DNA from: Pyrus communis
Taxonomy: Eukaryota > Streptophyta > Magnoliopsida > Rosales > Rosaceae
Reading direction: 5' to 3'
Length of the DNA stretch: 64,000 nt
Assembly: GCF_963583255.1 (NCBI RefSeq)
Contig: NC_084809.1
Coordinates: 4,577,501 to 4,641,500 of the forward strand
In this document: positions 11,901 to 22,973 of the stretch, piece by piece
How positions within the stretch are numbered: the stretch's first letter is position 1
Layout: each line of letters starts with the position of its first letter
Made by a program: the position numbers and the translations under genes
Notes under the pieces: generated by a model
Told to the model about the DNA's origin: nothing
The model's database searches: none
Seen by the model: the letters and a program-made list of their open reading frames with translations, nothing else

Positions 11901-13120
11901 AATTGCAAGTGTTTCAGCATGTAAGTTTATTAAAAACACCACCTTGCTACAAGATTATAGTAATACAATTAATAGAAACAAAAGACAACTCATAATACAA
12001 AACAACATAAACCAATCAAAAAGGGATAATTAATGGCTATCGCATAAACCAACTTCACGCTTTAATATTTTCTTTAAGATTATCAAGCCCGCTTAGAAAT
12101 TCTTTCTTTTAAAGATTGAATAAAATAGTAAATATGAGCACAGTTTCACATCTTGCAATTACAAATCCTGTAAAAAAAAATTACAACCCAGTCGTTTCTT
12201 AAGTAATCCCAACAACAGTAAGAAAAGCAAACTCACCTTGGTTAACATTATCACGATAAAACTATTTTCAGCAACATTATTTTGTTCTAGAGTTGTGTCA
12301 TCCTTAAGAACTTTCCCCTGATGAATAAGCATCTGTTGTGGGGCAGGGTACACATCTGCACCCTGTGCCGTCTCTATAATTGTCTTGACATCAGCAACCT
12401 GGGAGAAACAATTAACACTATAATTACCACAATGAACTGAAAATCGTAAAATGGGATACAAAAAAAGTTGTTGAGGAACCAAAAGTATGTGCACGAGTTG
12501 CTTAGTGTCAGTGCATATGAAGTGCGCTACGTAACGAAACAGGCACTTGAAATTAATCGGTTCGATCATTCTTCCAATCCTATCTAGGATTCAGATTACC
12601 AATTCACTATAGACCATGAATTCGAATCAACGCAAATAGGATAAAAGATTACAGATTGAGTCCAAATTAACTACAAAACTAAACGCCCATGGAGGTGCAA
12701 CCATAATCCAATTAACATGCACCTCTCCGAGTGATCAAAGCTGAAAAATTCCGCAATAATGCCAATGTTTGACTATAACACTAACGCCAAAGCAAAATAA
12801 TTTGCACAATTGAACAATAAATTCACTAAAACTTCAACCAAATTCTACAATTATGCAAACTAAAACAGCGAACAATCAAACAATCTGAACTCCAACAATA
12901 TCGGGGCGCGAAAAGCCCTAATTAGCATTCGCCCCAAAACCCTAATTACCCAAAACTGAAGCGATTAACATCACGAATTAAGCACCAAATCAATTGAATT
13001 TTCAGTCGCAGATGGTTAAAATAATTTAAGATACGTATATGCATGTTTTTATACCGTCTCCTCGAGTTTCACTTCGATCTCGAAGTTTGTGCCCTTCAAA
13101 GTCTTGACAAAAACCTTCAT
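8932..13120 (-). CDS. RAD23: Ubiquitin receptor RAD23 (UBL-UBA shuttle)
   Basis: Eleven phase-consistent exons (13120-13055, 12398-12237, 11846-11793, 11425-11337, 10827-10605, 9981-9826, 9745-9680, 9587-9540, 9445-9336, 9234-9156, 9048-8932) give 389 residues. The N-terminal ubiquitin-like domain (1-76) starts [21 protein letters not shown] Pro/Ala-rich linker follows. UBA1 (about 155-198) shows [20 protein letters not shown]. The XPC-binding domain (about 260-320) shows [22 protein letters not shown]2 (about 343-385) shows [20 protein letters not shown] and ends HEFEE. RAD23 carries ubiquitinated proteins to the proteasome and stabilises the XPC/RAD4 repair factor. Exon 4 ends at a GTGCGT donor, which I chose because it alone keeps phase with exon 5. 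Which plant paralogue (a-d) this is cannot be settled here. Confidence 0.95.
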
Positions 13121-13640
13121 CGTTTTCTCCGACTTGCACGATTCGGGCCAATTCGTAGAGTTCCGATTCTCCGGCGAGACTCCGATCTCCGGTTGGCGCC
13201 GGTCACAATTTCCAGAGAGAGAGGAGAGAAACGAGAGAGAGAGCACGAAGTCACTGTGATGACGAAAAGCAGTAGTCTTTGTTCTCTTGGTAATAAAGTA
13301 GCGCTACAGAATGGAGGAGGTCCGATCCAGTAAACTGGTGATTTCTCGTGTTGTAGTTTTATGGCCAATGAAAATATGCCACGTATACCGTATGTGTTAT
13401 CTATCGGTGAGGATTGAGGGACTGAGGATTGAGAGATGGTATAGTTTGGAGAGGATACGAGTTTTTGGCTTCGTGAAGAAGTAAGGGAAGATTTGGATTT
13501 GGTATATTTTTTCTGAAGAAAATAAAAACATTTACAAGATGATATTCTAAATTATACTAATCAATACTATCCAAAAAAAAATATACATACATATATATAC
13601 TAATCAATATGTAGGAGGATTCAACTTTTGTAATCCTCTT
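13121..13640 (-). promoter_or_regulatory. RAD23 5' UTR and promoter region
   Basis: This is GC-richer DNA with CT/GA tracts (GAGAGAGAGGAGAGAAACGAG near 13210-13240) directly upstream of the RAD23 start, as is usual for a plant 5' UTR. No TATA box was assigned. Confidence 0.45.
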
Positions 13641-14523
13641 AGGGTGTGTTTATTGTACCGGATTATCTCAAACTGAACTAGCTTCGGGGACTAAGTTAGA
13701 CTGACTTAGATTAGACTAAGCCAAACTCATTTAGTGAAGCATTCAGTGTTGGCCAAAAAAACAGAATAATTAATAAATTATAATATTATAATATTTAATA
13801 TATATCTAATAATATCTTATTATGAATTCAACATTTTCCTTCTAAAAATTCTAGACACTCTTCTACACTACCCTCTCTAGAGAGTACTTTCCTCCTCTTT
13901 GGTTTCTTCGCCTATTATTTCATTTCCTCCCATCTTTTTTCCTTCAAAATGTTTCAAAGTTCAAATCCATTTTTTCTGCAGAAAACTTCAAAACCATTTT
14001 TCTTGCAAAATCGTCGCAAAGCTACTCTCTCCTCCCTTTCCGTCTCTCCATCTCTTTTTATCTCCAAAGTTACTCTCTCCCATTCTTTATCCATTTTTCT
14101 CTGAAAAAGAAAATTATCGGGGAAATTTCTGGGAAGTTTCGGGAATAAGGAAGAATTATTCTACTGAAATTGTTATTGTTATTGTCTTGCTTTATTTTTT
14201 TTTTTTTTATTTTTTTGAACTTTGGTGGCTGGATTTTGAGATTTAGGTTGTGGGTGGGATTGGGTTTTAGATCAGGGCATGGGTGGGCAAACAGAGTTGC
14301 CCAGAATCATGCTTGCAGACATCGTATGCAGTTCTGGAAACGGGAATAGCAATCCCATGATTTTTGAGGGGGTTCGCTAAGACCGGCTAATCCCATGGTT
14401 AGTCGAGGCGAGTGAAGGTTAGTGGCATTAATGTTAGTCACAGTGGGTAACAAACAAGGGACTGGACTAACCCTTAGTCCAGTCCAATCTAGTGAGAGTT
14501 AGCGAGGGCAAACAAACACCCCC
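13641..14523. mobile_element. Possible non-autonomous DNA transposon
   Basis: The left end AGGGTGTGTTTATTGTACCG resembles, in inverted sense, the right end near 14505-14523 (reverse complement GGGGGTGTTTGTTTGCCCTC). Both are followed inward by TTAGTC/GACTAA-rich sequence. The similarity suggests a DNA element of about 0.9 kb. No convincing target-site duplication was found, so the borders and superfamily are unsure. Confidence 0.4.
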
Positions 14524-15290
14524 TTCAAGAAGCAAATCCCAAGAAACGAGTCTAAATTATAATCCACATTTGCAAAATTTTTACGAGTTGGGTGATTAGA
14601 AATGACTTTAAGTGCTTTTAATGAAAAGCATGATAATTTTCTTATTTAGTTACCAGAATGATATTCTAAATTATACTAATCGATATTAATGAGGTTTCTA
14701 AATAAGTCCGCTAAATTAACAACTCATCGATGAAATAGAGAACTTGAGATCTGATGCAAGGGAAGAACCCAGAACTCGATCTACGGCCAAATAGCAACTA
14801 GTACGTAAGCATACACATTTCAAGCAAAACTCAAAGTGATCATAGCGATGATCCCTTTACCTACATAGCCATTCTTGCAAATCCGATTCAGGCATACTAT
14901 GTTTGATGGTTGAAGCATCCCTTCTCGATCAAAACGAGCATATGACACTTCTAAGGGACATTCACACTTTGACTCGGGAGCTACTTCGCGAATATTGTGC
15001 AAAGGGGAAATGGTGGTTGTCTGCGCACTCTTCGAAAATGACAGAACTATACTCCAGTAACACAAAGGCAATAATGTCTTTCATAACCCTTTCTCCTGGT
15101 ATTTGTGAAAAAGAGTGATGAATCCATTTTTTTTTGTTGGTCATAGGTTGGTCCAAAGAACGAAAGTCGGCTTCCTTAAGTCCGTTGTTCCTTTGACTAG
15201 CTCTCGTAACGGAGGCCCAGCCCATCAACACAAAACCTAGGAATTAAAGTAACAAGCGTCCTCGAAAAGAAAAAAACCAAAGCTTTCGCA
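14524..15290. other. Unassigned intergenic DNA
   Basis: Several overlapping open frames lie on both strands near 14820-15231, but none has a recognisable domain, signal or splice context. This is probably the CDC123 upstream region plus repeat remnants. Confidence 0.4.
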
Positions 15291-15347
15291 TTTCTCGACT
15301 CTTCCTGCAACGTTAGCTCAAGGTTGTAGCCTCTGAACTCAATTCAG

Positions 15348-15849
15348 GTACGCATATTCTCTCTGCTTTGATTTTTCTCATCACTTTTTCGATTGCGCAC
15401 CGACAAAGTTTCGAACTGGAAATCATTAAATTAGTTCGCAACCTCGCATGTTGTCTTGTCTTCCACCACCTGAGGAACTGATAGAAATCTAGGACTGCCA
15501 TTTAACTTACTCAGCTCAAATCTTCTGAAATACCCTCGATTTTTGTTTGTTTGTTGATTGTGTTTCAAGTGTCCTATGTTTTGGATTTGTTAGTGTTTAA
15601 TGTTTGCCGTAGTTGTTGTCTCTGTAACTGATTTCATGCAGGAAACGTTTGACTGGTGAAAGAATGTTGTTTAATGTTTGATGCTGAATTGTATTACTGA
15701 TGATGTTTCTTCATCGGGGTTTTGATTTAGTTGATGTTCATTGGATGGAGTTATAATAATTTTTCATAAAAACCCTTTTTTTTTTCGATCTTCGATATAT
15801 ATATTTTTTATATTAAAAGAGAGAATTTTTATGATAATTTGTACTACAG
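15348..15849 (+). other. Likely 5' UTR intron of CDC123
   Basis: A donor AATTCAG/GTACGC and an acceptor TACTACAG/GAAGTG bracket a T-rich stretch of 502 bp that ends 40 bp before the start codon. Leader introns of this kind are common in plant housekeeping genes. It is inferred only from splice signals and base composition. Confidence 0.5.
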
Positions 15850-15889
15850 GAAGTGTTTGATCTGTATACATATACACTGAGCAAAAAAA

Positions 15890-16891
15890 ATGGAGGAGGA
15901 AGAAGTGAATCGATGCCAGATACAGGAATGGTACCCAAAGTTTAAATCTTTGTCTATCAAAACCCGAATTCATGAACTTCCGGAATCCTTTGTCCAATAC
16001 CTTCTCGACGATTCAGGGCCCTTCCTTCTCCCTGTTTCGATCTCAAATGACGATGCATTCCCCAACAGAATTCATAATCCGGAGGAGGAAGACGACTATC
16101 AAGTATCAGAAGGGTCTGGTGATGAGTCCGAGCAGCCTTCTATGCCACCCTCTTTCCCCGAACTTGAGTTGGAGGTCAAGGAATCGATTAAGTCCCTTGG
16201 AGGTTCTGTGTTCCCTAAGCTAAACTGGAGTGCACCAAAAGACTCGGCTTGGATCAGCACAACTGGGAGCCTCAAGTGCTCTTCGTTCAGTGAGATTGCG
16301 CTCTTGCTACGATCATCTGACTCATTGGTCCATGATCTGTGTCACGCATATGATTCCTGCAGTGACAAAACCTCAACAAGGCCTAAGAGTTTCTTCCTTG
16401 CGCTACGGAAATGGTACCAGTCCCTCAAGCCAGAGATGGAGTTCCGTTGCTTTGTACGAAATCATAATTTAGTTGGAATTTCACAACGTGAGGTCACTAC
16501 TTGTTATCCTGCTCTGCTTGAAAAGAAACACAGCCTTCAAGCGTTGATCGAAGACTTTTTCGTGGATAATTTGATGTCCAGATTTGAATCAGAAAATTAC
16601 ACCTTTGATGTATATGTGACACAGGATGATCGCATTAAGGTTGTGGATTTCAACCCATGGGGCGCATTTACGCTACCTCTAATGTTTACATGGGAGGAAT
16701 TGGATCAGATTCGAGGGGATGGTGTTGAAGTCAGAATTGTAGAGAGTCAGTTATCTGTTAGGCCAGGTCTGAAGACAGCCGTGCCGTTTGATTTTTTGGA
16801 CACAAGTGCTGGGAGTGGCTGGGACCAAGTTATCAGAAATGCTGATGAAGAGTTGCAGCAGCAAACTAGGAACGGTCAAGCAGGTGCTTAA
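15890..16891 (+). CDS. CDC123: CDC123 (D123) eIF2 assembly chaperone
   Basis: A single uninterrupted frame of 333 residues. D123 proteins are ATP-grasp-like chaperones that place eIF2-gamma with eIF2-alpha, allowing the eIF2 translation initiation complex to form. Recognisable landmarks are the N-terminal WYPKFKSLSIKTRIHELPE, an acidic insert (about 65-85), FPKLNWSAPKDSAWISTTG, the conserved LALRKWYQSLKPEMEFRCFV, and the metal/ATP-binding VVDFNPWGAFTLPLMFTWEE. The length matches plant homologues. The start follows AAAAAAATGG and precedes acidic EEEE residues as in relatives. Unlike its split neighbours the coding region has no intron; a leader intron is likely. The product is expected to be cytosolic. 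Confidence 0.93.
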   Translation: MEEEEVNRCQIQEWYPKFKSLSIKTRIHELPESFVQYLLDDSGPFLLPVSISNDDAFPNRIHNPEEEDDYQVSEGSGDESEQPSMPPSFPELELEVKESIKSLGGSVFPKLNWSAPKDSAWISTTGSLKCSSFSEIALLLRSSDSLVHDLCHAYDSCSDKTSTRPKSFFLALRKWYQSLKPEMEFRCFVRNHNLVGISQREVTTCYPALLEKKHSLQALIEDFFVDNLMSRFESENYTFDVYVTQDDRIKVVDFNPWGAFTLPLMFTWEELDQIRGDGVEVRIVESQLSVRPGLKTAVPFDFLDTSAGSGWDQVIRNADEELQQQTRNGQAGA

Positions 16892-19800
16892 GGTCATCAC
16901 TGTTTTGACCGTTCGGATTAAACTCTAAGATGCTGTTTCACATATCAACTGTACTTGCCAGGTTGAGTATGGAGCTTGGATATTCCATTCGAGGCCGTGC
17001 CTAAGCAAGAAACAAAAAATTTGCAGCACGTTTATGTATTTATTACTTTTATCCTCGAGCTTTATCAATGCCATTGATGCAAAAATGATCAGTGAATTGG
17101 CCAAATATCTATGTCTTCGTACTCGCTCTTTCGTTGCTGCAGCGTTAGGTATAAAGGAATTCGCTTAAGATGGGTAAGTTTGAGTTCTTAAATTTCTTGT
17201 TGGATTCGGTCAGTTTAGTTCGAAATTTGTTTGTGGTTTCATGGCTCCTACTTCCTCTGCCTCCTGATCTGCAATACGTGCTCGTATATTAGCCCGAATT
17301 CTCGTCAACTTACGAGAGCTGATTTTCACACATCCGTTTTAGTTTTTCACACAGCTTTTTTCACTTATTGCCAAACAACCAACATGATTAAACAAGGGTA
17401 TGTTGGAGGACAAGAGAGTTTGTTTATCATTTCCCTATACAATTCCAAATGCTTGTGATCCTTTTAAAGTTTTAATCTAGCCTCCCCCTTCTTTAATTTA
17501 GCCAAAATTTCAACTGTTACTATTTGACAGAAATGAAGACGTTGAGATCGATACTCGGACTGGAAACTACTTGGCTACTTAGTCCGTACGGTCAATGATT
17601 CATTTCTCATTGCCTGCAAATCACAGATTGATATACGTAGGTAACTTATTAAAAACACAAAAGAAAATGTGTTTGCATAGGTAAAGTTTTGAGCCGAGTG
17701 GAAACTGGTTAAGCTAAAATGATCTCTTAACACATTCGTGTACAAGTGATGGGCTCTCTAATTGACTCAAGCTGGAACTTTTAGGTGGGCTTATTGTATA
17801 CAATATATCCAGTTCTTGATGAACCAACTCTCCATCTTTTTATGTTGCAAATGGACCTTAAAAATGGAAAGGTGGATCATGGAAAATATTGCATTTTTAC
17901 ACACTTAATGGAAGGTTCTAAAATTTTAGTGAATTTTGTTGCCAAAATTAGGAATTGGCAATTTCAGACAAGACATGTTATACTACATAAAAGTTACACA
18001 AATATGACCGTAGAAAGCATCTATACTAACCACTTGATGTACGGAATTCAAATGTCATGGTTTTGTTCTCCACTTCATAAGCTCTATATCTTTTGTGGAT
18101 CATGGCCTTAATTGTAAGGGCAACCTGCCCCATAAGAATATGTTCCATTTTTCTTGCTTTCCTAACCTGTATATTTTCTCCCTTCCCATACTTTTTGACT
18201 CATACAGTCAACAATTCCTCTCTAATCTCTATCATCCCTTTCTTAAAGTAATGGTAATTTAATCATGATCAGATTATGATTCTGCAATTCCTTTCCGCTA
18301 ACGATGACAATTTTTAATCTTAGTTTAAACAGTAATTAAACATTTGGATTTGTATTATGCACCGACGAACCAATCATTAACGTCCGATAAGGGTACTGCA
18401 AATTGATGGAACATATCCAAAGATTCTTTGGAAACTGTTAATTAAGCTAACTACCTCTTTTAGCAGGTCTTGATCAACTTTTTAATGCAGATGTCTATGT
18501 ACTAGTTTAATTTGATCAATTCTTAATCGAGATACCTAAAATATCTAAACTTGTTTACTTTCGGTTGGGTTCCCTCAACCCCACTTGGGTATCGGGGAGA
18601 TATCTAATTAAACAGATTAGAAGATTCGGTGTGCATGCTTAGAACACACTAATGTCAACGACCAAAGCTGATCGAATACTTACACTGGTGGCTGTGCACG
18701 TTAATTAAACTTTACTTAGTGTTCATACTTCATCCATCATCAATCTGCATGTGCTATGCACGTCTATGCATTATTGTGAATTTTATTCAGACTGTCAATT
18801 TGAATCATTGATAATGTTGATTGTGACATGAACGTGTGATATTCATGTTCGCTTATAGTCGAGGAGTCTCAAACAATCACAAACAAGTACCAAAAATATA
18901 CGACATGTGATTCGTGTAATTAGTCATATATATCCATATTTTTGTGATTATCAGGTTTAGTATCTATAAATATTGATGACGCATGGACAATATTTACAAC
19001 TGCACCGGTTCTGTATATTATAATGCAGAATTTGTAACACCTTTCGAATTATTTTCGACCTGCAGCCTGGAGACACCATCTACAAGAGCAAGGAGAAGAG
19101 TATGAGAAGAAAGCTGCTGTGTACGATGGTGGAAGGGCATGTGCAAGCCAATAAGGAATTAGGAAGAAGCACTGCACCTGCACGAGGCAAATAATGATAA
19201 TGTTATTAACTGATGCAAAGCATACAATGCAATGTGATGAAATTCATGTATATAATCTACCTGCATATACAAAAGCTTTACATACGCATATATTTATGTA
19301 GAAGTTGTTTCACGAATCACAAGTTGCAGGAGAGATATACAGATTATGCATTATTAATCTTGATCCATGCACCATGAACTCGATTAATCGTACGTTTTAA
19401 GCAAAGATTAACAAAAGAATTAGCCCTCATTCGATACTTTAACTTTGATCCCACCTGACAACTTGCTCTTGGTTTTTTTTGGCATGCAGGGGATGATAAA
19501 TTCCACATCACACTCACACTATAGTCAGAGCAGCATCTTCTTTGGATTTATTTTTTATTTTAACTTTCTTTTAGTAGTCACCTGTGGAATTAAAATTGAC
19601 TCAAAAGGTCCACCAAGTCAAGGTAGTCTATTGAAGAACGCAATGGCTGAAAACCCCTAGTCACACTTGGATTTCACATATATTTTAGATTAAGTTATCA
19701 TTAGCAGTACTTAAACCAAATATGACATGGAAAGGTATTGCATCAAAACTCGATGTGTATATATTAAACTAAGTAAATCAAATGAAAGAATCATGTGATA

Positions 19801-19945
19801 AATCCTGTTATGAAATGAAATTTGTGCTTTTTATTTGTATCGTGTCACCTTTTTTAAATTCGTCTAACTTTTTGAAGAGCAACGATAAAATTTAAAAACA
19901 AAAAAAGTTTGAGGTTACAGCAATTAAGCACAAAGAGGGACAGAG
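16892..19945. other. Long gene-poor intergenic stretch
   Basis: It begins with the CDC123 3' UTR, then about 3 kb of AT-rich DNA. Open frames such as 17785-18111 and 19445-19660 have no recognisable domain. A short open stretch at about 19070-19193 ends in a basic peptide (RSTAPARGK) and is uncertain. Confidence 0.45.
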
Positions 19946-19959
19946 CACCCAAACACAAA

Positions 19960-20370
19960 TCAACCCAAACATTCAATTACAAGTAAGTCCGCCAAAAAAT
20001 CAGGAGGTTCCTCGAACCAAGATCGAGAACCATCACTGCGAAGGGCAAATCTTGCAAGACGATGGGCCATTTCGTTGGCCTGATGACGAATAGGGGCTGG
20101 AACAACTCCAGTGATTGCCGACATGAAAGCTTTGGTATCCTCAATAACAAACCTGATGAAAGACCTATCGGTTGAATGTCCCTGCAATGTAGTCGTAATC
20201 TGAAGAGAATCACACTCTAAAATGATGCTGGACAAGCCACTTTCAACAATCATCGCCAAGCCCTCCCTAGCTGCCAGAGCCTCCGCATGTGCCGGAGAGC
20301 ACACATTGTCAAAACGGACAACCCGAGCAGCTACGAACTGACCATGCTCATCTCTTGCTATAATGCCCAC
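19960..20370 (-). pseudogene. RNase H domain fragment from a LINE-type retroelement
   Basis: One open frame of 136 residues carries a type-1 RNase H fold of the kind attached to plant LINE reverse transcriptases (RVT_3-like). Visible are GIIARDEHGQFVAARV, the motif SPAHAEALAAREGL with the catalytic-type Glu, ILECDSL with the central Asp, and the C-terminal RHQANEMAHRLARFAL. The first strand with its catalytic Asp is missing upstream of position 20370. No reverse transcriptase precedes it. It is most simply a 5'-truncated LINE remnant. The frame is intact over its length, so a small domesticated gene is a remote alternative. Confidence 0.7.
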
Positions 20371-22800
20371 TCCACCTTTTTATGGATGTTGTACATAAAC
20401 CTTAGCTATATAATATATGTGTATATGTAATATATAGTCTGATCGTTTAATTTTCACCCAATTAAGTAGCGAATGTAACACAAATATTATAAAGGTCATC
20501 ATCATTTATGTGAGTTAAATTAGAAATCTCTCATTTATAAGTAAATAAAAATACTATTAAACCGTAGTACTAGTTTGTTAAATACATGAAGACATTAGAA
20601 ATCCCATTTACTTGTACAGAAGGCTAGTGAGTGTATGCAGGGATTGGGGAACAAAACCTGGCAGATTGTGGGAGGGAAAATGGAGATTGGAGATCCCGTC
20701 ACTCATTGGATGAATTTGACGGTAGGATTCCCTTCTATAATTAAAGAGATATTACATCTCATTTTTTATTTTCAACTTCTGGAGAAAATAATTGGAATTA
20801 ATACAATTAGCTACCCAGTAGCACCCACCTACCTGTGAAACATGAATCCCCTTTATATTAGACCTACTTGTCGATTTGCTCTCCGCACTTGTATAGAGCT
20901 ATCAATCTATTTCTTAAGCTTTAATTTTAGCCGGTTATTCCCCTTAAATTTTTACAAATAGCCAATTTTCCCCCATGATATTAGATTTTGAAAAATTTCT
21001 TCTAACTTTCCATCAATTTTGGTCACGTGGACAACACATGTCAACTGTATGAGAGCAAAAGTAATTTTGTTTTGGTAAATTGGGTGCAAAGTCATTACTT
21101 TGCAGCTGCTAATTGGACTCTCATAACTAATTCAAACAGAAAGCGTATGAAGTCAACTAGCAGAAGAGAAGAAAGAAGGAAAAAAAAAGAAAAAAAAAAG
21201 CAATCTGTTGTCCACATTAGGGACCTAAAATTATTTATTACCCTCAAACATTTGTCATGTACCCAAAATGGATAGGAAACTGAATGGAAATTTTCAAATT
21301 CTAACACCATGAGGAAAATTGATTAATTATAAAAGCTTAGAGAGGTAATCGACTAAAATTAAAATTTAAGAGAAAATTAACCACTTCTTATAAGTTCAGA
21401 AGAGGAGAAGCAAGCTCAGAAGAGGAGAAGTCGACAAATATCTCTTTATATTAAGGCCTTTCTAGGGTCCGCATGGCCTCCACTGGGCATGCGTGGGAAT
21501 ATAGACCTACCTCTCAAATCACAAATGTTTAAGAAACTTCTAAAATGTGGTGGTGTTTTAATTTCTGTTTTGGTTGTGCTTCTATCAAGCCAAAAGATTT
21601 GAAAAAAAAAAAAAAACATTTTTTTATAATTAAAAATAAATGCTGTGTGCTGCTAATAGAAAGTCGTGCTTTATAAGAATTTTACAAATGAAAATGCGTG
21701 TCATGTGTTGGGTATATGAACACTTTTATCTATAAAAGTGAATCCGTATAATTTTTCAAACTTTTTTACATCGATAAGATGTTATGCTCAAAATTATATC
21801 ATGTATTACACCGAGCTTGTTGTTTTCTGTTTGATTGAACAACTTTTTTGTTTATAGGTTAGGTTTGTTGGGTTATTACCTACTCGTTTCGGGTTTGAAA
21901 TTCTCTAATTTCCTAAATTATTGTAATAATTTCGAGCTTTCCCTCCTCCCCTATTATTGAATTCGATCAACATTCATGAAACATTTAGCCTGATCCTATC
22001 ATTGGATTTTTTTTTTTTTCGATACAATGTATTTGTATTTGATTGAATCAAAAGTTCGACGCACAGTTTCGTCTTTTGGGAAAAAATTAAAAGGAAAGAA
22101 GCATTCATGCCAGATTAGATTTGTATGCCACCGATTCAAATTAATTACAAAGAATTTATGATAGATTACTTTCCTAATTGTTGCTTATACGCTCGTTAAT
22201 TATAGTAGTAAATATTGAAGGAAAGTTATATATGGTGACGAATTTCTCTAGATAATGCATATATGGCATTTTCTTGAACAGATTTACTATATTAGTTCGG
22301 TATTTTATATATTTATTTTTGGTTGGATAGTTTGGTTGGATTGCCTAGTTAGTCACTTGGTGAACTTTGCAAAATGTGAGTGTCAATCGACCGACCGCAT
22401 ATCGACGCTCACATTTTGGTACATCCGCACTGTGGAAAACCTCAATTCCCCAGTCCCTGGAAAATCACTGGGAAAAAAAGGTCAACCCAGGACAACTACC
22501 GAACGAGTAACCCCCACATGTGTTTGACAATTGACATGCATGTTCTTCCCTGCCGTTAAATTGAATCCCGAACAAATTCCACTTTCCAGTTTTAGTAAAA
22601 CTAAGGATTCGATTTTAACAAGATATATGGTTAAAAATTAAAATGCAAGCACTACAATTCCCCCTTGCTCCAACCAACCAAAGAATATTTCACCCAATTT
22701 CCTTCTTATTTTATGAATATTTTCGCCTTTTTATTTTACTTTATATATATTAATAAAATAAAAAGAAAAGCTAGCGTTACACTACACATATTTCCTAATT
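20371..22800. other. Intergenic DNA upstream of CYP735A
   Basis: AT-rich DNA with poly(A/T) runs and a short direct repeat (TCAGAAGAGGAGAAG twice at about 21398-21430). No gene was recognised. A hairpin-forming sequence lies at 22371-22418. Confidence 0.45.
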
Positions 22801-22830
22801 AAAAATTGCTGACAGGCCTTCCTCTTGGCC

Positions 22831-22841
22831 ATTATAAATTG
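22831..22841 (+). promoter_or_regulatory. Probable TATA box of CYP735A
   Basis: ATTATAAATTG lies about 140 bp before the start codon in an otherwise mixed-composition stretch, a plausible distance for a plant core promoter with a leader of roughly 105-115 nt. Confidence 0.45.
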
Positions 22842-22973
22842 GGTTGTCGCGGCTACCTTCACATTAAAACATCACACACTCCCTCACTCTTTTGTTTGAG
22901 TGTGGGACGTCAGAAATTTGCAACAAAAAAAAATCCTCTGTTTTTCTTCTCCTTGTTTTGTTTGATCACCACC

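Noticed and set aside
19070..19193. A small secreted peptide gene ending RSTAPARGK
   Set aside because: No signal peptide or known peptide motif could be seen and the start is unclear.
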